The notes under the pieces were generated by a model that made no database searches, was not told the DNA's origin, and saw nothing but the letters and a program-made list of their open reading frames with translations. A stretch of DNA of 58,476 bases from Caldibacillus thermoamylovorans. Its GTDB lineage: Bacteria > Bacillota > Bacilli > Bacillales > Caldibacillaceae. Below are positions 10,527-20,173 of the stretch, piece after piece; positions within the stretch are counted from its first letter, which is position 1, and the number at the start of each line of letters is the position of its first letter. Where the stretch lies: positions 1 to 58,476 of the forward strand of contig NZ_CCRF01000006.1 in assembly GCF_000751775.1 (NCBI RefSeq), read 5' to 3'. The position numbers and the translations under genes are program-made.

Positions 10527-11216
10527 ATGGAATATCATGTTGTCATCCCGGCAGCAGGTACGGGGAAACGAATGGGTATGGAAAAAAACAAATTGCTTGT
10601 TTATATTGATGAAATACCGGTACTTGTACATACCTTGAAAATTTTTGAAAAGGACAATTGGTGTAAATCCATTACACTCGTTATTCATAAACAGGATCGA
10701 AAAGAAATAAGGGACTTGGTTGAGCAATTTCAATTAAGAAAAATTGCGGCTATGGTAGAAGGAGGCAGTGAACGGCAACAGAGCGTATATAAAGGATTGC
10801 AACAGCTGCAAAGTGAATGCATTGTGCTTATACATGACGGGGCAAGACCCTTTGTAAAGCAAAAATATCTTCATCAACTGGTTGAAAAGGCAAATCACTA
10901 CGGGGGAGCGGTGTTAGCTGTTCCGGTAAAAGATACAATCAAAAAAGTGAGGAACCGTATTGTTGAGGAAACGATTGATCGTTCAACATTATGGTCGATC
11001 CAAACGCCTCAAGCATTTCAACTCCATTTAATCATGAATGCCCATAAAAAGGCTGAAGAAGATGGATATATAGGGACAGATGATGCTAGTTTGTTAGAAA
11101 GATTTGGAGGAAAAGTTGTTGTGGTTGAAGGAGATTATGAAAATTTTAAAATAACCACACCGGAAGATTTAATTTTTGCCAATGCAATTATTCAAAGACA
11201 AAAAGGGAATGAATAA
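10527..11216 (+). CDS. ispD: 2-C-methyl-D-erythritol 4-phosphate cytidylyltransferase IspD
   Basis: IspD makes CDP-methylerythritol from MEP and CTP in the non-mevalonate isoprenoid pathway. The 229 residues start with [17 protein letters not shown], the glycine-rich CTP-binding loop at about 8-17; DGARPFV and the lysine in [10 protein letters not shown] are also family features. AGGGGAAG lies just upstream of the ATG. It is followed 20 bases later by ispF, the enzyme two steps on. Confidence 0.95.
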   Translation: MEYHVVIPAAGTGKRMGMEKNKLLVYIDEIPVLVHTLKIFEKDNWCKSITLVIHKQDRKEIRDLVEQFQLRKIAAMVEGGSERQQSVYKGLQQLQSECIVLIHDGARPFVKQKYLHQLVEKANHYGGAVLAVPVKDTIKKVRNRIVEETIDRSTLWSIQTPQAFQLHLIMNAHKKAEEDGYIGTDDASLLERFGGKVVVVEGDYENFKITTPEDLIFANAIIQRQKGNE

Positions 11217-11236
11217 CAGGAAAAGGAGAGATTGGC

Positions 11237-11713
11237 TTGTTGCGTGTTGGACAAGGATATGATGTTCACCAGTTAGTTGCAGGACGTCCGTTAATTATTG
11301 GCGGGGTACATATCCCGTATGAAAAAGGGCTTTTGGGGCATTCAGATGCGGATGTTTTATTACATGCAGTGACAGATGCGTGTTTAGGAGCGGTTGGTTT
11401 AGGTGATATCGGCAGTTATTTCCCGGACAATGATGATGCTTATAAAAATGCAAACTCCGCTGTTTTATTGAAAAATGTTTGGGAAATGATTAAAGATAAA
11501 GGTTACCTACTGGTAAATATTGATGCCACTATTATTGCACAAAAGCCGAAAATGGCACCCTATATTGAATTAATGAAAACAAATATTGCCGCTATTCTGG
11601 AAGCTGAACGAGAACAAATAAATGTTAAAGCAACAACCACGGAAAAGCTCGGATTTACAGGAAGAGAGGAAGGGATTGCCTCATTGGCTGTCGTTTTGTT
11701 AGAAAAGGTTTAA
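11237..11713 (+). CDS. ispF: 2-C-methyl-D-erythritol 2,4-cyclodiphosphate synthase IspF
   Basis: IspF closes the ring of CDP-ME 2-phosphate to give MEcPP. The 158 residues are the usual length. The metal ligands Asp8 and His10 (GYDVH) and the histidine in [11 protein letters not shown] are visible, as is the C-terminal [11 protein letters not shown] motif. The start is TTG at 11237 behind AAGGAGAG; the next codon is also TTG and could serve instead. It forms an operon with ispD. Confidence 0.95.
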   Translation: MLRVGQGYDVHQLVAGRPLIIGGVHIPYEKGLLGHSDADVLLHAVTDACLGAVGLGDIGSYFPDNDDAYKNANSAVLLKNVWEMIKDKGYLLVNIDATIIAQKPKMAPYIELMKTNIAAILEAEREQINVKATTTEKLGFTGREEGIASLAVVLLEKV

Positions 11714-11816
11714 AATAATTCAAGTTAAGATGATAACAAATCTCTGTTTTTGTTGTAAAATAAGTAAAGTTAACGATAGTAAAAACGTATTGATAAATAA
11801 TTGGAGGTAAATTTAA

Positions 11817-13271
11817 ATGAGCGACATACGCGTTCGATATGCACCGAGCCCAACCGGTCATTTACATATCGGAAATGCAAGAACGGCACTTTTTAATTAT
11901 TTATTTGCCCGTAATCAAAAGGGTCAATTTATTATTCGGATAGAGGATACGGATCAAAAGCGGAATATTGTCGGCGGGGAAGAAAGTCAGCTAAAATATT
12001 TAAAATGGCTTGGTATGGACTGGGATGAAAGTGTTGATGTCGGTGGTGAATATGGACCGTATCGGCAATCAGAACGACTCGACATTTATAAAAAATATTA
12101 TGAGGATTTACTGGAAAAAGGATTAGCCTATAAGTGTTATTGCACGGAAGAAGAATTAGAAAAAGAACGGGAAGAACAAATTGCCCGTGGAGAAGCACCG
12201 CGTTATTCCGGTAAATGCCGTCATTTAACAAAAGAAGATCAGGCTAGACTTGAAGCGGAGGGACGAAAACCAAGTATTCGTTTCCGTGTCCCGGAAGGAA
12301 AAGTTTATCGCTTCAATGATATCGTCAAGGGGGAAGTTTCCTTTGCGTCTGAAGATATCGGGGATTTTGTCATTGTCAAAAAAGACGGGATGCCGTTATA
12401 CAATTTTGCTGTGGCTATTGATGATCATTTAATGAAAATCAGTCATGTTCTTCGCGGTGACGATCATATTTCCAATACACCGAAACAATTAATGATTTAT
12501 GAAGCGTTTGGATGGGAACCTCCAACTTTTGGACATATGACATTGATTGTTAATGAAAATCATAAAAAATTGAGTAAACGGGATGAATCGATTATTCAAT
12601 TTATCGAACAATACGAAGCGCTCGGCTATTTACCGGAAGCATTATTTAATTTTATTGCATTATTAGGCTGGTCACCGGTTGGAGAAGAGGAAATTTTCTC
12701 CAAGGAAGAGTTAATCGAGATATTCGACCCGGCTCGCCTCTCCAAATCACCTGCTGTTTTTGACAGACAAAAATTGATTTGGATGAATAACCAATACATG
12801 AAAAAACTTCCGGTTGAAAAAGTTGTAGAATTGGCATTGCCACATTTAGTGAACGCAGGACGTGTTCCTGAAAATCCAAGCCCCGAACAATTGGAAATGG
12901 TGAATAAACTGGTTGCTCTTTATCAAGAACAAATGAGTTATGGGGCGGAGATTGTTTCATTGTCCGAGCTTTTCTTCAAAGAGGAAATCAGCTATGATGA
13001 AACTGGAAAAGCAATCTTAAGTGAAGAACAAGTACCTGAAGTATTACGGGCATTTTTACAAGAACTGGAGGATTTAGAGCCATTCGAAGCTGCGGAAATT
13101 AAAGCTGCAATCAAACGGGTTCAAAAAGCGACCGGTCAAAAAGGTAAAAAATTGTTTATGCCAATCCGTGTTGCTGTTACAGGTCAAGAACATGGACCGG
13201 AACTACCGAATACAATCGAGTTATTAGGCAAAGAAACAGTAAAAAAACGGATCCAAAACATTTTAAGTTAA
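11817..13271 (+). CDS. gltX: Glutamyl-tRNA synthetase GltX
   Basis: This class I synthetase charges tRNA-Glu. In Bacilli it normally also mischarges tRNA-Gln for later repair by GatCAB. The 484 residues carry the HIGH element in [12 protein letters not shown] (about 9-20), the KLSKR motif at 251-255, and four-Cys/His-like residues near 108-140 (CYCTEEE...KCRH). TTGGAGG precedes the ATG. A weak promoter, TTGTAA-16-GATAGT, lies at 11753-11780. It stands upstream of the T-box-controlled cysE operon as in B. subtilis; the cysE promoter overlaps its last codons. Confidence 0.97.
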   Translation: MSDIRVRYAPSPTGHLHIGNARTALFNYLFARNQKGQFIIRIEDTDQKRNIVGGEESQLKYLKWLGMDWDESVDVGGEYGPYRQSERLDIYKKYYEDLLEKGLAYKCYCTEEELEKEREEQIARGEAPRYSGKCRHLTKEDQARLEAEGRKPSIRFRVPEGKVYRFNDIVKGEVSFASEDIGDFVIVKKDGMPLYNFAVAIDDHLMKISHVLRGDDHISNTPKQLMIYEAFGWEPPTFGHMTLIVNENHKKLSKRDESIIQFIEQYEALGYLPEALFNFIALLGWSPVGEEEIFSKEELIEIFDPARLSKSPAVFDRQKLIWMNNQYMKKLPVEKVVELALPHLVNAGRVPENPSPEQLEMVNKLVALYQEQMSYGAEIVSLSELFFKEEISYDETGKAILSEEQVPEVLRAFLQELEDLEPFEAAEIKAAIKRVQKATGQKGKKLFMPIRVAVTGQEHGPELPNTIELLGKETVKKRIQNILS

Positions 13272-13296
13272 CTTTTTTATAAAAATGTAATATAGT
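13268..13296 (+). promoter_or_regulatory. Promoter of the cysE T-box transcript
   Basis: TTAACT (13268-13273) is followed after 17 bases by TATAGT (13291-13296), overlapping the gltX stop. Transcripts would begin near 13303 and run through the T-box. Confidence 0.6.
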
Positions 13297-13304
13297 AAAT
13301 GTAC

Positions 13305-13590
13305 AAAGAGAATAAAATGAAAGCTGTGACGGGGAGAAGTAAATAATGATACTTTTTCAGAGAGGATCACATAAGCTGAGAGTGGTCTAAAGTTATGGTT
13401 ATTGAAATGCACCCCGGAGTCCTTTGTTGAAACAATCATTGGAGTAGGTAAAGGCGGCATCCTACCGTTATTAGGACAGAGTTGGGACCATAAACCTTCA
13501 TTTGCTGTTTCTATAAAATTGGTCCAAACAGAGTGGAACCGCGCAAAATTAGCGTCTCTGTCCTTGTGACAGGGGCGTTTTTAATTTTTA
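13305..13590 (+). promoter_or_regulatory. Cys-specific T-box leader of cysE-cysS
   Basis: The T-box core AGAGTGGAACCGCG lies at 13530-13543, and a terminator (AGCGTCTCTGTC/GACAGGGGCG plus T-run) at 13551-13585. In Stem I the sequence GAAATGCACC places the specifier codon TGC (Cys) at 13408-13410. Uncharged tRNA-Cys should pair with both sites and stop termination, so cysE, cysS and downstream genes rise when cysteine is short. This matches the known cysES T-box of B. subtilis. Confidence 0.93.
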
Positions 13591-13632
13591 GAAAAGCAAA
13601 AAGGGAAAGAGATTCTAGCCAAAGAGGGTGAG

Positions 13633-14334
13633 ATGATGTTTAAAAGGATGAAAGAAGATATTGAAGTTGTTTTTGATCAGGACCCTGCAGCCAGGAGTTA
13701 TGTGGAAGTAATTTTGACCTACTCAGGATTACATGCCATTTGGTTCCATCGGATTGCTCATTGGTTTTTTAAGAAAAAATTATTTTTTGTGGCTAGATTT
13801 ATTTCACAATTCAGCCGGTTTTTGACCGGTATTGAAATCCACCCGGGAGCAAAAATCGGTCGACGCCTTTTCATCGATCATGGGATGGGTGTAGTTATTG
13901 GGGAAACTTGCGAAATTGGCGATAATGTAACCATTTATCAAGGTGTAACACTTGGAGGGACAGGTAAAGAAAAAGGGAAAAGACACCCGACATTGAAAGA
14001 TAATGTGCTGGTTGCTACCGGTGCGAAAGTGCTCGGCTCAATCACCATTGGCGAAAATTCAAAAATTGGTGCCGGTTCGGTCGTATTAAAAGATGTTCCT
14101 CCGAACGCAACTGTGGTAGGAATTCCCGGGCATGTAGTTGTTCAAGATGGTGTGAAAATAAAGAAAGATCTGAATCATACGGACTTGCCTGATCCGATAG
14201 CCGACATTTGCAAATCGATGCAACAACAAATAAATGAACTCAAAGATGAAATCGAACGGCTAAAGAAGGAAAGGAGTTTAGAAGATGTCCATTCGAATTT
14301 ACAATACATTGACGCAGAAAAAAGAAGTGTTTAA
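13633..14334 (+). CDS. cysE: Serine O-acetyltransferase CysE
   Basis: CysE acetylates serine with acetyl-CoA, the first step of cysteine synthesis. The 233 residues have an N-terminal helical domain and left-handed beta-helix hexapeptide repeats (about 65-175) including [22 protein letters not shown] and [18 protein letters not shown]. The C-terminal 40 residues are charged and helical. Start is ATG at 13633 or the adjacent ATG at 13636, behind AGAGGGTGAG. The end overlaps cysS by 50 bases, so the two are translated from one mRNA controlled by the Cys T-box. Confidence 0.96.
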   Translation: MMFKRMKEDIEVVFDQDPAARSYVEVILTYSGLHAIWFHRIAHWFFKKKLFFVARFISQFSRFLTGIEIHPGAKIGRRLFIDHGMGVVIGETCEIGDNVTIYQGVTLGGTGKEKGKRHPTLKDNVLVATGAKVLGSITIGENSKIGAGSVVLKDVPPNATVVGIPGHVVVQDGVKIKKDLNHTDLPDPIADICKSMQQQINELKDEIERLKKERSLEDVHSNLQYIDAEKRSV

Positions 14335-15682
14335 ACCGATAGAAGAAGGAAAAGTAAAGATGTATGTGTGCGGGCCGACCGTTTATAATTATATTCATAT
14401 CGGCAATGCACGGCCCGCGATCGTTTTTGATACGGTACGTCGCTATTTAGAGTTTCGTGGTTATGAAGTGAAGTATGTATCGAATTTTACCGATGTGGAT
14501 GATCGAATTATCAAAGCAGCGAACGAAAATAATGAAGATGTGTTTTCTTTGGCCGACCGGTTTATCCGGGCTTATTTTGAAGATATCGCTGCTCTCGGAT
14601 GCCTCAAGGCTGCACATCATCCGCGGGTTACTGAAAATATGGATATTATCATCCATTTTATTAAAGGCCTCATTGATAAAGATTTTGCTTATGAATCGGA
14701 TGGGGATGTGTATTTTCGGACGAAGAAATTCCAAGAATACGGAAAGTTATCTCATCAATCAATTGATGATTTACGACTTGGTGCAAGAATTGAAGTAGGC
14801 GAGAAAAAACAGGACCCGCTGGATTTTGCTCTTTGGAAAGCGGCAAAACCCGGTGAAGTATACTGGGAAAGTCCATGGGGAAAAGGCCGACCGGGTTGGC
14901 ATATTGAATGCTCGGCAATGGCAAGGGAATATCTCGGTGATACGATTGATATTCATGCCGGGGGGCAGGATTTGACATTTCCACACCATGAAAATGAAAT
15001 CGCTCAATCGGAAAGTTTAACGGGAAAACCTTTTGCAAATTATTGGATGCATAATGGCTATATTAATATTGATAACGAAAAAATGTCCAAATCGTTAGGA
15101 AACTTTGTGCTTGTTCATGACATTATTACGCAGCATGACCCGAATGTATTACGCTTTTTTATGCTGTCGGTTCATTACCGGCATCCGATTAATTACAGTG
15201 AAGAATTATTGAACAACGCAAAATCAGCATTGGAACGCTTACAAACGTCGTACCAAAACTTAAAACATCGCTTGGAGGCGAGTACAAACTTAGTAGAAGA
15301 TGACCAAAAATGGCTCGATCAAATTGCAAACTTCCATAATCAATTTATTGAGGAAATGGATGATGACTTTAATACAGCCAATGCAATATCGGTTCTGTTT
15401 GAGGTATCCAAGTTGGCAAATTATTATTTGATGGAAAAAAATACATCGCCAGTTGTGATTCGTAAATTTTTAGAGACATTTGAACAATTTTTTAATGTTT
15501 TAGGATTGGAACTGACCAAAGACCAATTACTGGATGAGGAAATTGAACAATTGATTACAAAAAGAAATGAAGCGAGAAAAAATCGTGATTTTCATACAGC
15601 CGATCAAATTCGTGACCAATTAAAAGAGATGAACATCGTTTTGGAAGATACCCCTCAAGGAACGCGTTGGAAAAGGAGTTAA
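14285..15682 (+). CDS. cysS: Cysteinyl-tRNA synthetase CysS
   Basis: This class I synthetase charges tRNA-Cys. The 465 residues contain the zinc ligand Cys in YVCGPTVYN (about 28), HIGNARPA (HIGH motif), the second zinc region ECSAMA with [10 protein letters not shown], and KMSKS at 266-270. The ATG at 14285 has AAGGAAAGGAG upstream inside cysE. The cysE-cysS overlap and shared T-box tie cysteine supply to its use. It is the usual length. Confidence 0.97.
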   Translation: MSIRIYNTLTQKKEVFKPIEEGKVKMYVCGPTVYNYIHIGNARPAIVFDTVRRYLEFRGYEVKYVSNFTDVDDRIIKAANENNEDVFSLADRFIRAYFEDIAALGCLKAAHHPRVTENMDIIIHFIKGLIDKDFAYESDGDVYFRTKKFQEYGKLSHQSIDDLRLGARIEVGEKKQDPLDFALWKAAKPGEVYWESPWGKGRPGWHIECSAMAREYLGDTIDIHAGGQDLTFPHHENEIAQSESLTGKPFANYWMHNGYINIDNEKMSKSLGNFVLVHDIITQHDPNVLRFFMLSVHYRHPINYSEELLNNAKSALERLQTSYQNLKHRLEASTNLVEDDQKWLDQIANFHNQFIEEMDDDFNTANAISVLFEVSKLANYYLMEKNTSPVVIRKFLETFEQFFNVLGLELTKDQLLDEEIEQLITKRNEARKNRDFHTADQIRDQLKEMNIVLEDTPQGTRWKRS

Positions 15683-15685
15683 CGT

Positions 15686-16111
15686 ATGCTGATAAGTGAT
15701 TATGTTCGAGACCCAAAAAGCTTAAATAGTCTTGCCCTTGCCTACATGGGTGACGCCGTCTATGAAGTATATGTCAGGCGTCACTTATTAAAAAAAGGGG
15801 AAGTAAAACCGAATATCTTACAGAAAAAAGCGATTCAATATGTATCGGCAAAAGCACAAAACTTTATTATCCATGCTTTTATTAACGATGAATATCTGAC
15901 TGAAGAGGAATTGGCCGTTGTCAAAAGAGGAAGAAATGCGAAAAGTCATACAACCCCTAAAAATACGGATGTTCAAACCTATCGTTATAGCACTGCCTTT
16001 GAAGCATTGCTTGGGTATCATTTTCTCTCGCAAAACTTCCTTCGTTTGGAGGAATTAATCCAGCAAGCTTTTATGAAAGTAGAAGAAAGAATAGGTGATC
16101 AACATGGATGA
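15686..16111 (+). CDS. mrnC: Mini-ribonuclease 3 (MrnC)
   Basis: Mini-III is a homodimeric RNase III catalytic domain without a double-stranded-RNA-binding domain; in B. subtilis it matures both ends of 23S rRNA. The 141 residues match the usual size, with the metal-binding signature in [16 protein letters not shown] (about 14-29) and [11 protein letters not shown] near 108. AAAAGGAG precedes the ATG, and the last eight bases overlap rlmB. Confidence 0.95.
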   Translation: MLISDYVRDPKSLNSLALAYMGDAVYEVYVRRHLLKKGEVKPNILQKKAIQYVSAKAQNFIIHAFINDEYLTEEELAVVKRGRNAKSHTTPKNTDVQTYRYSTAFEALLGYHFLSQNFLRLEELIQQAFMKVEERIGDQHG

Positions 16112-16841
16112 TTTTATTATTGGAAAAAATCCTGTTTTGGAGGCAATCAAGGCAAAGCGGGATATAAATAAAATATGGATAGGCGAAGGTTCCCAAAAAG
16201 GGGCGATGCAACCAATTATTAAAGCGGCAAAGGAAAATCAATTAATTATTCAGTTTGTACCTAGAAGAAAGCTTGATGAAATGGTGGACGGCAACCATCA
16301 AGGAGTAGTTGCTCAAGTTGCCGCTTATCAATATTATGAACTTGATGAACTGTTCAGAAGGGCAGAAGAGCAAAATGAACCCCCTTTTTTCCTCATCTTG
16401 GATGAAATTGAAGATCCGCATAATTTGGGCTCCATTATGCGTACGGCAGATGCCTGCGGGGTCCATGGCATCATTATTCCAAAACGAAGATCAGTTGGTT
16501 TGACAGCAACTGTGGCAAAGGCTTCGACCGGAGCAATTGAGCATATTCCTGTTGTAAGAGTAACAAATATTACCCGGATCATAGATGAACTGAAAGAAAA
16601 AGGAGTATGGATTGCCGGAACAGATGCCAAAGGAGACATGGATTACCGGGATGTTGATGGAGTCTTGCCGATTGCCCTTATCATCGGCAGTGAAGGAAAA
16701 GGGATCAGCCGATTACATAAAGAAAAATGTGATTTTCTTCTGCAATTACCAATGAGAGGTCATGTCACTTCCTTGAATGCATCGGTAGCAGCGGCACTGC
16801 TAATGTATGAAATTTATCGAAAACGTAGTCCGTTAAGGTAA
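16104..16841 (+). CDS. rlmB: 23S rRNA (guanosine-2'-O-)-methyltransferase family protein RlmB
   Basis: This is a SpoU/SPOUT methyltransferase of 245 residues. I chose ATG 16104, six bases after AGGTG inside the end of mrnC; a GTG at 16095 is less likely. The N-terminal RNA-binding part ([11 protein letters not shown]) is followed by the trefoil-knot SAM domain with [23 protein letters not shown] and [13 protein letters not shown]. The family methylates G2251 in E. coli 23S rRNA; the exact target here is inferred. It lies in the cysE-cysS-mrnC run. Confidence 0.93.
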   Translation: MDDFIIGKNPVLEAIKAKRDINKIWIGEGSQKGAMQPIIKAAKENQLIIQFVPRRKLDEMVDGNHQGVVAQVAAYQYYELDELFRRAEEQNEPPFFLILDEIEDPHNLGSIMRTADACGVHGIIIPKRRSVGLTATVAKASTGAIEHIPVVRVTNITRIIDELKEKGVWIAGTDAKGDMDYRDVDGVLPIALIIGSEGKGISRLHKEKCDFLLQLPMRGHVTSLNASVAAALLMYEIYRKRSPLR

Positions 16842-16846
16842 AACCC

Positions 16847-17353
16847 ATGGATATTCTTATTGTTGATGGATATAACATGATCGGAGCATGGCCAGAATTG
16901 CAGAAATTAAAGAATAAAGATTTAGCAGCTGCAAGGGATTTACTAATTGAAAAAATGGCTGAATACCAAGGGTTTACCGGAGTCAAAGTCATCATTGTTT
17001 TTGATGCCTATATTGTAAAAGGCTTAGAACGGAAATATAGAAATTTTAATATCGAGATTATTTTTACTAAGGAAAAGGAAACGGCAGACGAAAGAATTGA
17101 AAAATTGGCTAATCAGTTGGTTAACCGTACAACAAAAGTATTTGTCGCGACATCTGATTATGCTGAGCAAGGGCAAATTTTTGGCAAGGGAGCATTTCGT
17201 AAATCTGCCCGGGAATTGTATAATGAAATTAAAGAAATAGAAAAAAAGATTTCAAAAAATGTGGATGAAATTAAGCATGAACGGCCAATTTCCAAAATAC
17301 CTTTAACGAAGGAAGTGCTTGATTTTTTTGAAAGATTCAGAAGAGGCGAATGA
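16847..17353 (+). CDS. rae1: NYN-domain endoribonuclease Rae1 (YacP)
   Basis: The 168-residue protein has the NYN/PIN-like fold: ILIVDGYNMIGAW at the N-terminus with the metal-binding Asp, VIIVFDAY, and ETADERIEKLA. In B. subtilis Rae1 enters the ribosomal A site and cuts certain mRNAs during translation. It starts five bases after rlmB. A basic C-terminal tail ends in FFERFRRGE. sigH follows with its own promoter. Confidence 0.9.
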   Translation: MDILIVDGYNMIGAWPELQKLKNKDLAAARDLLIEKMAEYQGFTGVKVIIVFDAYIVKGLERKYRNFNIEIIFTKEKETADERIEKLANQLVNRTTKVFVATSDYAEQGQIFGKGAFRKSARELYNEIKEIEKKISKNVDEIKHERPISKIPLTKEVLDFFERFRRGE

Positions 17354-17359
17354 ATGATG

Positions 17360-17389
17360 TTGACGCTATAAAAATTGCTAATGTATAAT
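17360..17389 (+). promoter_or_regulatory. Sigma-A promoter of sigH
   Basis: TTGACG (17360-17365), an 18-base spacer and a perfect TATAAT (17384-17389), in the short gap between rae1 and sigH. In B. subtilis the sigH promoter is also a sigma-A promoter repressed by AbrB. Confidence 0.75.
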
Positions 17390-17422
17390 GTACCTAACAA
17401 CTGAGTGGCCGGGGTGATGTTC

Positions 17423-18082
17423 TTGAGGGAAAAGGGTAAAATATACGGTAATCTTCAGTTTGGCAATATGGATGATGAGCAACTCGTTGAAATGGTTCAC
17501 AAAGGAGATAGTGAGGCACTTGATTATTTAATCCATAAATATCGTCAGTTCGTCCGAGCCAAAGCAAGATCGTATTTTTTAATTGGTGCTGACCGTGAAG
17601 ACATTGTTCAGGAAGGTATGATCGGATTATTTAAGGCCATCCGGGATTATAAAGATGATAAGTCGTCGTCTTTTAAAGCGTTTGCGGAATTGTGCATTAC
17701 AAGGCAAATTATTACGGCAATTAAAACGGCAACGCGGCAAAAGCATATTCCCCTCAATTCTTATGTATCATTGGACAAGCCTGTCTATGACGAAGAATCA
17801 GATCGGACTTTAATGGATATGTTGACAGAAACAAAATCATTGGATCCGGAAGAGCTAATTATTAATCAGGAAGAATTTGATCATATTGAAATAAAAATGG
17901 CAGAGTTGTTAAGTGACTTGGAGCGGGAAGTTTTAGCATTATATTTGGACGGGCAATCCTATCAGGAAATTTCCGGAGAGTTGAATCGACATGTCAAGTC
18001 AATTGATAATGCTTTACAAAGAGTGAAACGGAAACTGGAAAAATACTTAGAATCCAGGGAAACGCCGATGAAGGGTTTGTAA
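17423..18082 (+). CDS. sigH: RNA polymerase sigma-H factor (stationary phase and early sporulation)
   Basis: Sigma-H directs early sporulation and competence genes. The protein is highly similar to B. subtilis SigH (218 residues) through region 2 (RAKARSYFLIGADREDIVQEGMIG) and region 4 (LSDLEREVLALYLDGQSYQEI). I favour TTG 17423 (219 residues), spaced well from GGGGTGA at 17411-17417; ATG 17417 and GTG 17405 are in-frame alternatives. Its presence indicates an endospore-forming lineage. Confidence 0.94.
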   Translation: MREKGKIYGNLQFGNMDDEQLVEMVHKGDSEALDYLIHKYRQFVRAKARSYFLIGADREDIVQEGMIGLFKAIRDYKDDKSSSFKAFAELCITRQIITAIKTATRQKHIPLNSYVSLDKPVYDEESDRTLMDMLTETKSLDPEELIINQEEFDHIEIKMAELLSDLEREVLALYLDGQSYQEISGELNRHVKSIDNALQRVKRKLEKYLESRETPMKGL

Positions 18083-18180
18083 TTTTATAGAATAAGAATA
18101 AAACATCCGGGTCAATAACTTTGGACTAGTTTTATTGTTCAGTTCCACAAGAAAAACCGCGACAGGACATTCAAGAGACA

Positions 18181-18210
18181 TTGACATAATAACCGGTTAC
18201 ATGTTAAAGT
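18181..18210 (+). promoter_or_regulatory. Probable promoter of rpmGB-secE
   Basis: TTGACA (18181-18186) and TAAAGT (18205-18210) are 18 bases apart, with an extended -10 TG at 18202-18203. Confidence 0.6.
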
Positions 18211-18255
18211 TTGAAAGATAGAGTAGTTTAGATTAAAGATTGATGGTGTGTGTAG

Positions 18256-18402
18256 ATGCCTAAAAAAATAGTATTAGCATGTTCGGTATGTGGGTGTAGG
18301 AATTACCGGACGACGGAAACAAATGATAGCAAAGACGAACGTCTGGAGTTAAAAAAATATTGTCCAAAATGCCAAACACATACAGTTCATAGACAAGCAT
18401 AA
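18256..18402 (+). CDS. rpmGB: Ribosomal protein bL33, zinc-binding paralogue
   Basis: This 48-residue gene encodes MPKKIVLACSVCG... with two Cys pairs (Cys9/Cys12 and Cys36/Cys39), the zinc ribbon of the metal-binding L33 type. L33 sits near the ribosomal E site on the 50S subunit. It lies between sigH and secE exactly as rpmGB does in B. subtilis. The ribosome-binding site is weak (GATGGTGTG). Confidence 0.93.
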   Translation: MPKKIVLACSVCGCRNYRTTETNDSKDERLELKKYCPKCQTHTVHRQA

Positions 18403-18434
18403 ACCTAGTAATTTCCCAATTTTGGAGGTTTGAC

Positions 18435-18614
18435 ATGCAAAGGATCAGCAAGTTTTTCCATAATGTTATCGTAGAAATGCGTAAAGTTCGATGGCCGCAC
18501 CGGAAAGAATTGACCAAGTATACGATTACTGTAATTACAACACTTATCTTTTTTACAATTTTTTTCACTTTAGTAGATCTAGGTTTAACACAAATTATTG
18601 AGTTATTACCTTAA
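18435..18614 (+). CDS. secE: Preprotein translocase subunit SecE
   Basis: The 59-residue protein is the small single-span SecE that clamps SecY. The N-terminal amphipathic part includes the conserved VEMRKVRWPHRKEL, then one membrane segment (about 29-57). TTTGGAGG precedes the ATG by seven bases. It follows rpmGB by 32 bases; a terminator separates it from nusG. Confidence 0.95.
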   Translation: MQRISKFFHNVIVEMRKVRWPHRKELTKYTITVITTLIFFTIFFTLVDLGLTQIIELLP

Positions 18615-18662
18615 TAAGTGAATAACATGTTCATCCTTTGTTATAATGGTAATGAACAGTGT

Positions 18663-18686
18663 AAAACCCGGTTGTCGGGTTTTTTC
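18663..18686 (+). terminator. Terminator after secE
   Basis: The hairpin AAACCCG-GTTGT-CGGGTTT (18664-18682) runs into a T-tract ending at 18685. nusG therefore probably depends on read-through or on its own promoter in the following spacer. Confidence 0.85.
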
Positions 18687-18952
18687 ATTATACGTTAGTA
18701 AAGTATAAATTTCCAGCTAGGATGAGAATTCGCTTGTGGCGGGAAATTTTAAGTTTTCAATATAAGTGCACAAGGAATGCTGTGTAGAGCAAGGAAGGCT
18801 TCGAAAGCATAGGCTCCGCAGTTGAAAGAACAATGACTTTTCCAACGAATAAATCGTAGCCGAAAAATTATATTTTTTTCGGTGATCGACGAGTCACGAG
18901 TCGTTCATAAAGGCTCGGACGCTTAAGTTTTCTTTATCTTATATTTTGATTT
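18687..18952 (+). other. Gene-free, structured-looking secE-nusG spacer
   Basis: No protein gene is seen. Inverted repeats include AAATTTCC (18707-18714) with GGAAATTT (18742-18749), CCGAAAAA (18860-18867) with TTTTTCGG (18875-18882), and ACGA/TCGT (18889-18904) spanning two ACGAGTC direct repeats. It may be a leader RNA of nusG, but I do not recognise a known family. Confidence 0.4.
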
Positions 18953-18981
18953 AGGGAGGGAAGGACATATAGTCCTCTTCA
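18953..18981 (+). promoter_or_regulatory. nusG ribosome-binding site with an intervening mini-hairpin
   Basis: The Shine-Dalgarno AGGGAGGG (18953-18960) is 21 bases from the ATG, too far for normal initiation. The small hairpin AGGAC-ATATA-GTCCT (18962-18976) between them would shorten the effective distance to about 6-7 bases. The start codon itself is fixed by strong similarity to B. subtilis NusG. Confidence 0.6.
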
Positions 18982-19515
18982 ATGGAAAAAAATTGGTATG
19001 TTGTTCATACGTATTCAGGGTATGAAAATAAAGTGAAGGCAAATTTGGAAAAACGGGTTGAAACGATGGGGATGGAAGATAAAATCTTTCGTGTGATCGT
19101 CCCGGAAGAAGAAGAGACAGAAATAAAAAACGGAAAATCCAAAGTCGTAAAGAAAAAAGTATTTCCGGGTTATGTGTTAGTGGAACTGATCATGACAGAT
19201 GATTCCTGGTATGTTGTCCGTAATACTCCTGGAGTAACAGGCTTTGTTGGTTCAACCGGTTCCGGCTCAAAACCGATACCGTTATTACCGGAAGAGGTTA
19301 GCGCACTTTTAAAACGGATGGGTATTGAAGAAAAACGTATTGAGGTTGATCTGGAAGTAGGGGACACTGTAAAAGTAATTGAAGGGCCATTTGCCAACTT
19401 TACAGCTTCTGTTGAAGATATCGACCGTGCTAAGGCAAAAATCAAAGTACTAGTGAATATGTTTGGCCGGGATACGCCGGTAGAATTAGACTTTTCACAA
19501 ATTGAAAAAATATAA
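18982..19515 (+). CDS. nusG: Transcription elongation/termination factor NusG
   Basis: NusG binds the RNA polymerase clamp and modulates pausing and termination. The 177 residues match B. subtilis in length, with the NGN domain (KNWYVVHTYSGYENKVKANL, VFPGYVLVE, RNTPGVTGFVG) and a C-terminal KOW domain (VIEGPFANFTASVEDID). It lies between secE and rplK, its conserved place. The initiation region is unusual (see the hairpin entry). Confidence 0.97.
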   Translation: MEKNWYVVHTYSGYENKVKANLEKRVETMGMEDKIFRVIVPEEEETEIKNGKSKVVKKKVFPGYVLVELIMTDDSWYVVRNTPGVTGFVGSTGSGSKPIPLLPEEVSALLKRMGIEEKRIEVDLEVGDTVKVIEGPFANFTASVEDIDRAKAKIKVLVNMFGRDTPVELDFSQIEKI

Positions 19516-19631
19516 TAACGAATAGCTTGAAAAATGTCTTGAAATTTGATACTATTTTTAAGTCGGTATGTCTCTTTATTGAGATTGACAGTGTTTTAGT
19601 GCTGTTGTAAGATATATGCTATTGAATGAGA

Positions 19632-19658
19632 GTGGGAGGGCATAGACCCATTTACCAC
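19632..19658 (+). promoter_or_regulatory. Putative L1-type operator in the rplK leader
   Basis: The leader folds as an outer stem GTGG (19632-19635)/CCAC (19655-19658) and an inner stem GGG/CCC with an asymmetric internal loop, ending near AAGGAGGTG. The same 27-base layout recurs before rplA at 20174-20200. Such asymmetric stems are what protein L1 binds in other bacteria, so autogenous control by L1 is inferred. Confidence 0.5.
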
Positions 19659-19684
19659 ATCACGGACTTAAGGAGGTGTGTCTC

Positions 19685-20110
19685 GTGGCAAAAAAAGTCA
19701 TCAAAGTAGTGAAACTGCAAATTCCAGCAGGTAAAGCAAATCCTGCGCCACCAGTCGGTCCTGCATTAGGTCAAGCTGGCGTTAACATAATGGGATTTTG
19801 TAAAGAATTCAACGCTCGTACAGCTGATCAAGCTGGTTTGATTATACCGGTAGAAATTACAGTCTTTGAAGACCGTTCGTTTACTTTTATTACGAAAACA
19901 CCACCTGCTGCTGTACTTCTCAAAAAAGCAGCTGGTATTGAATCTGGTTCCGGTGAACCAAACAGTAAAAAAGTTGCGACAGTTAAACGTGATAAAGTGC
20001 GTGAAATTGCTGAAACAAAAATGCCTGACTTAAATGCAGCAAGTGTTGAAGCAGCCATGAAAATGGTTGAAGGTACAGCACGCAGCATGGGTATTGTGAT
20101 TGAAGATTAA
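19685..20110 (+). CDS. rplK: Ribosomal protein uL11
   Basis: L11 forms the GTPase-associated centre with 23S rRNA and is needed for the stringent response. GTG 19685, behind AAGGAGGTG, gives 141 residues, exactly the usual length; a longer frame to 19676 would include the ribosome-binding site. The proline-rich N-terminal part ([19 protein letters not shown]), where thiopeptide antibiotics bind, is normal. It pairs with rplA 107 bases downstream. Confidence 0.97.
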   Translation: MAKKVIKVVKLQIPAGKANPAPPVGPALGQAGVNIMGFCKEFNARTADQAGLIIPVEITVFEDRSFTFITKTPPAAVLLKKAAGIESGSGEPNSKKVATVKRDKVREIAETKMPDLNAASVEAAMKMVEGTARSMGIVIED

Positions 20111-20130
20111 TTGTTTCATGAAGAGTATGG

Positions 20131-20166
20131 GGTTGCGGCAACAGTGTTTATTTTTAAGTCGCAACC
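20131..20166 (+). promoter_or_regulatory. Stem-loop in rplK-rplA gap
   Basis: GGTTGCG (20131-20137) and CGCAACC (20160-20166) form a seven-base stem with a T-rich loop. It precedes the L1-like site and may be an RNA processing or attenuation element; no T-run follows. Confidence 0.35.
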
Positions 20167-20173
20167 TCTATTC

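Noticed and set aside
10420-10733. Open frames on both strands before and over ispD
   Set aside because: They overlap the ispD start, lack ribosome-binding sites and show no domain.
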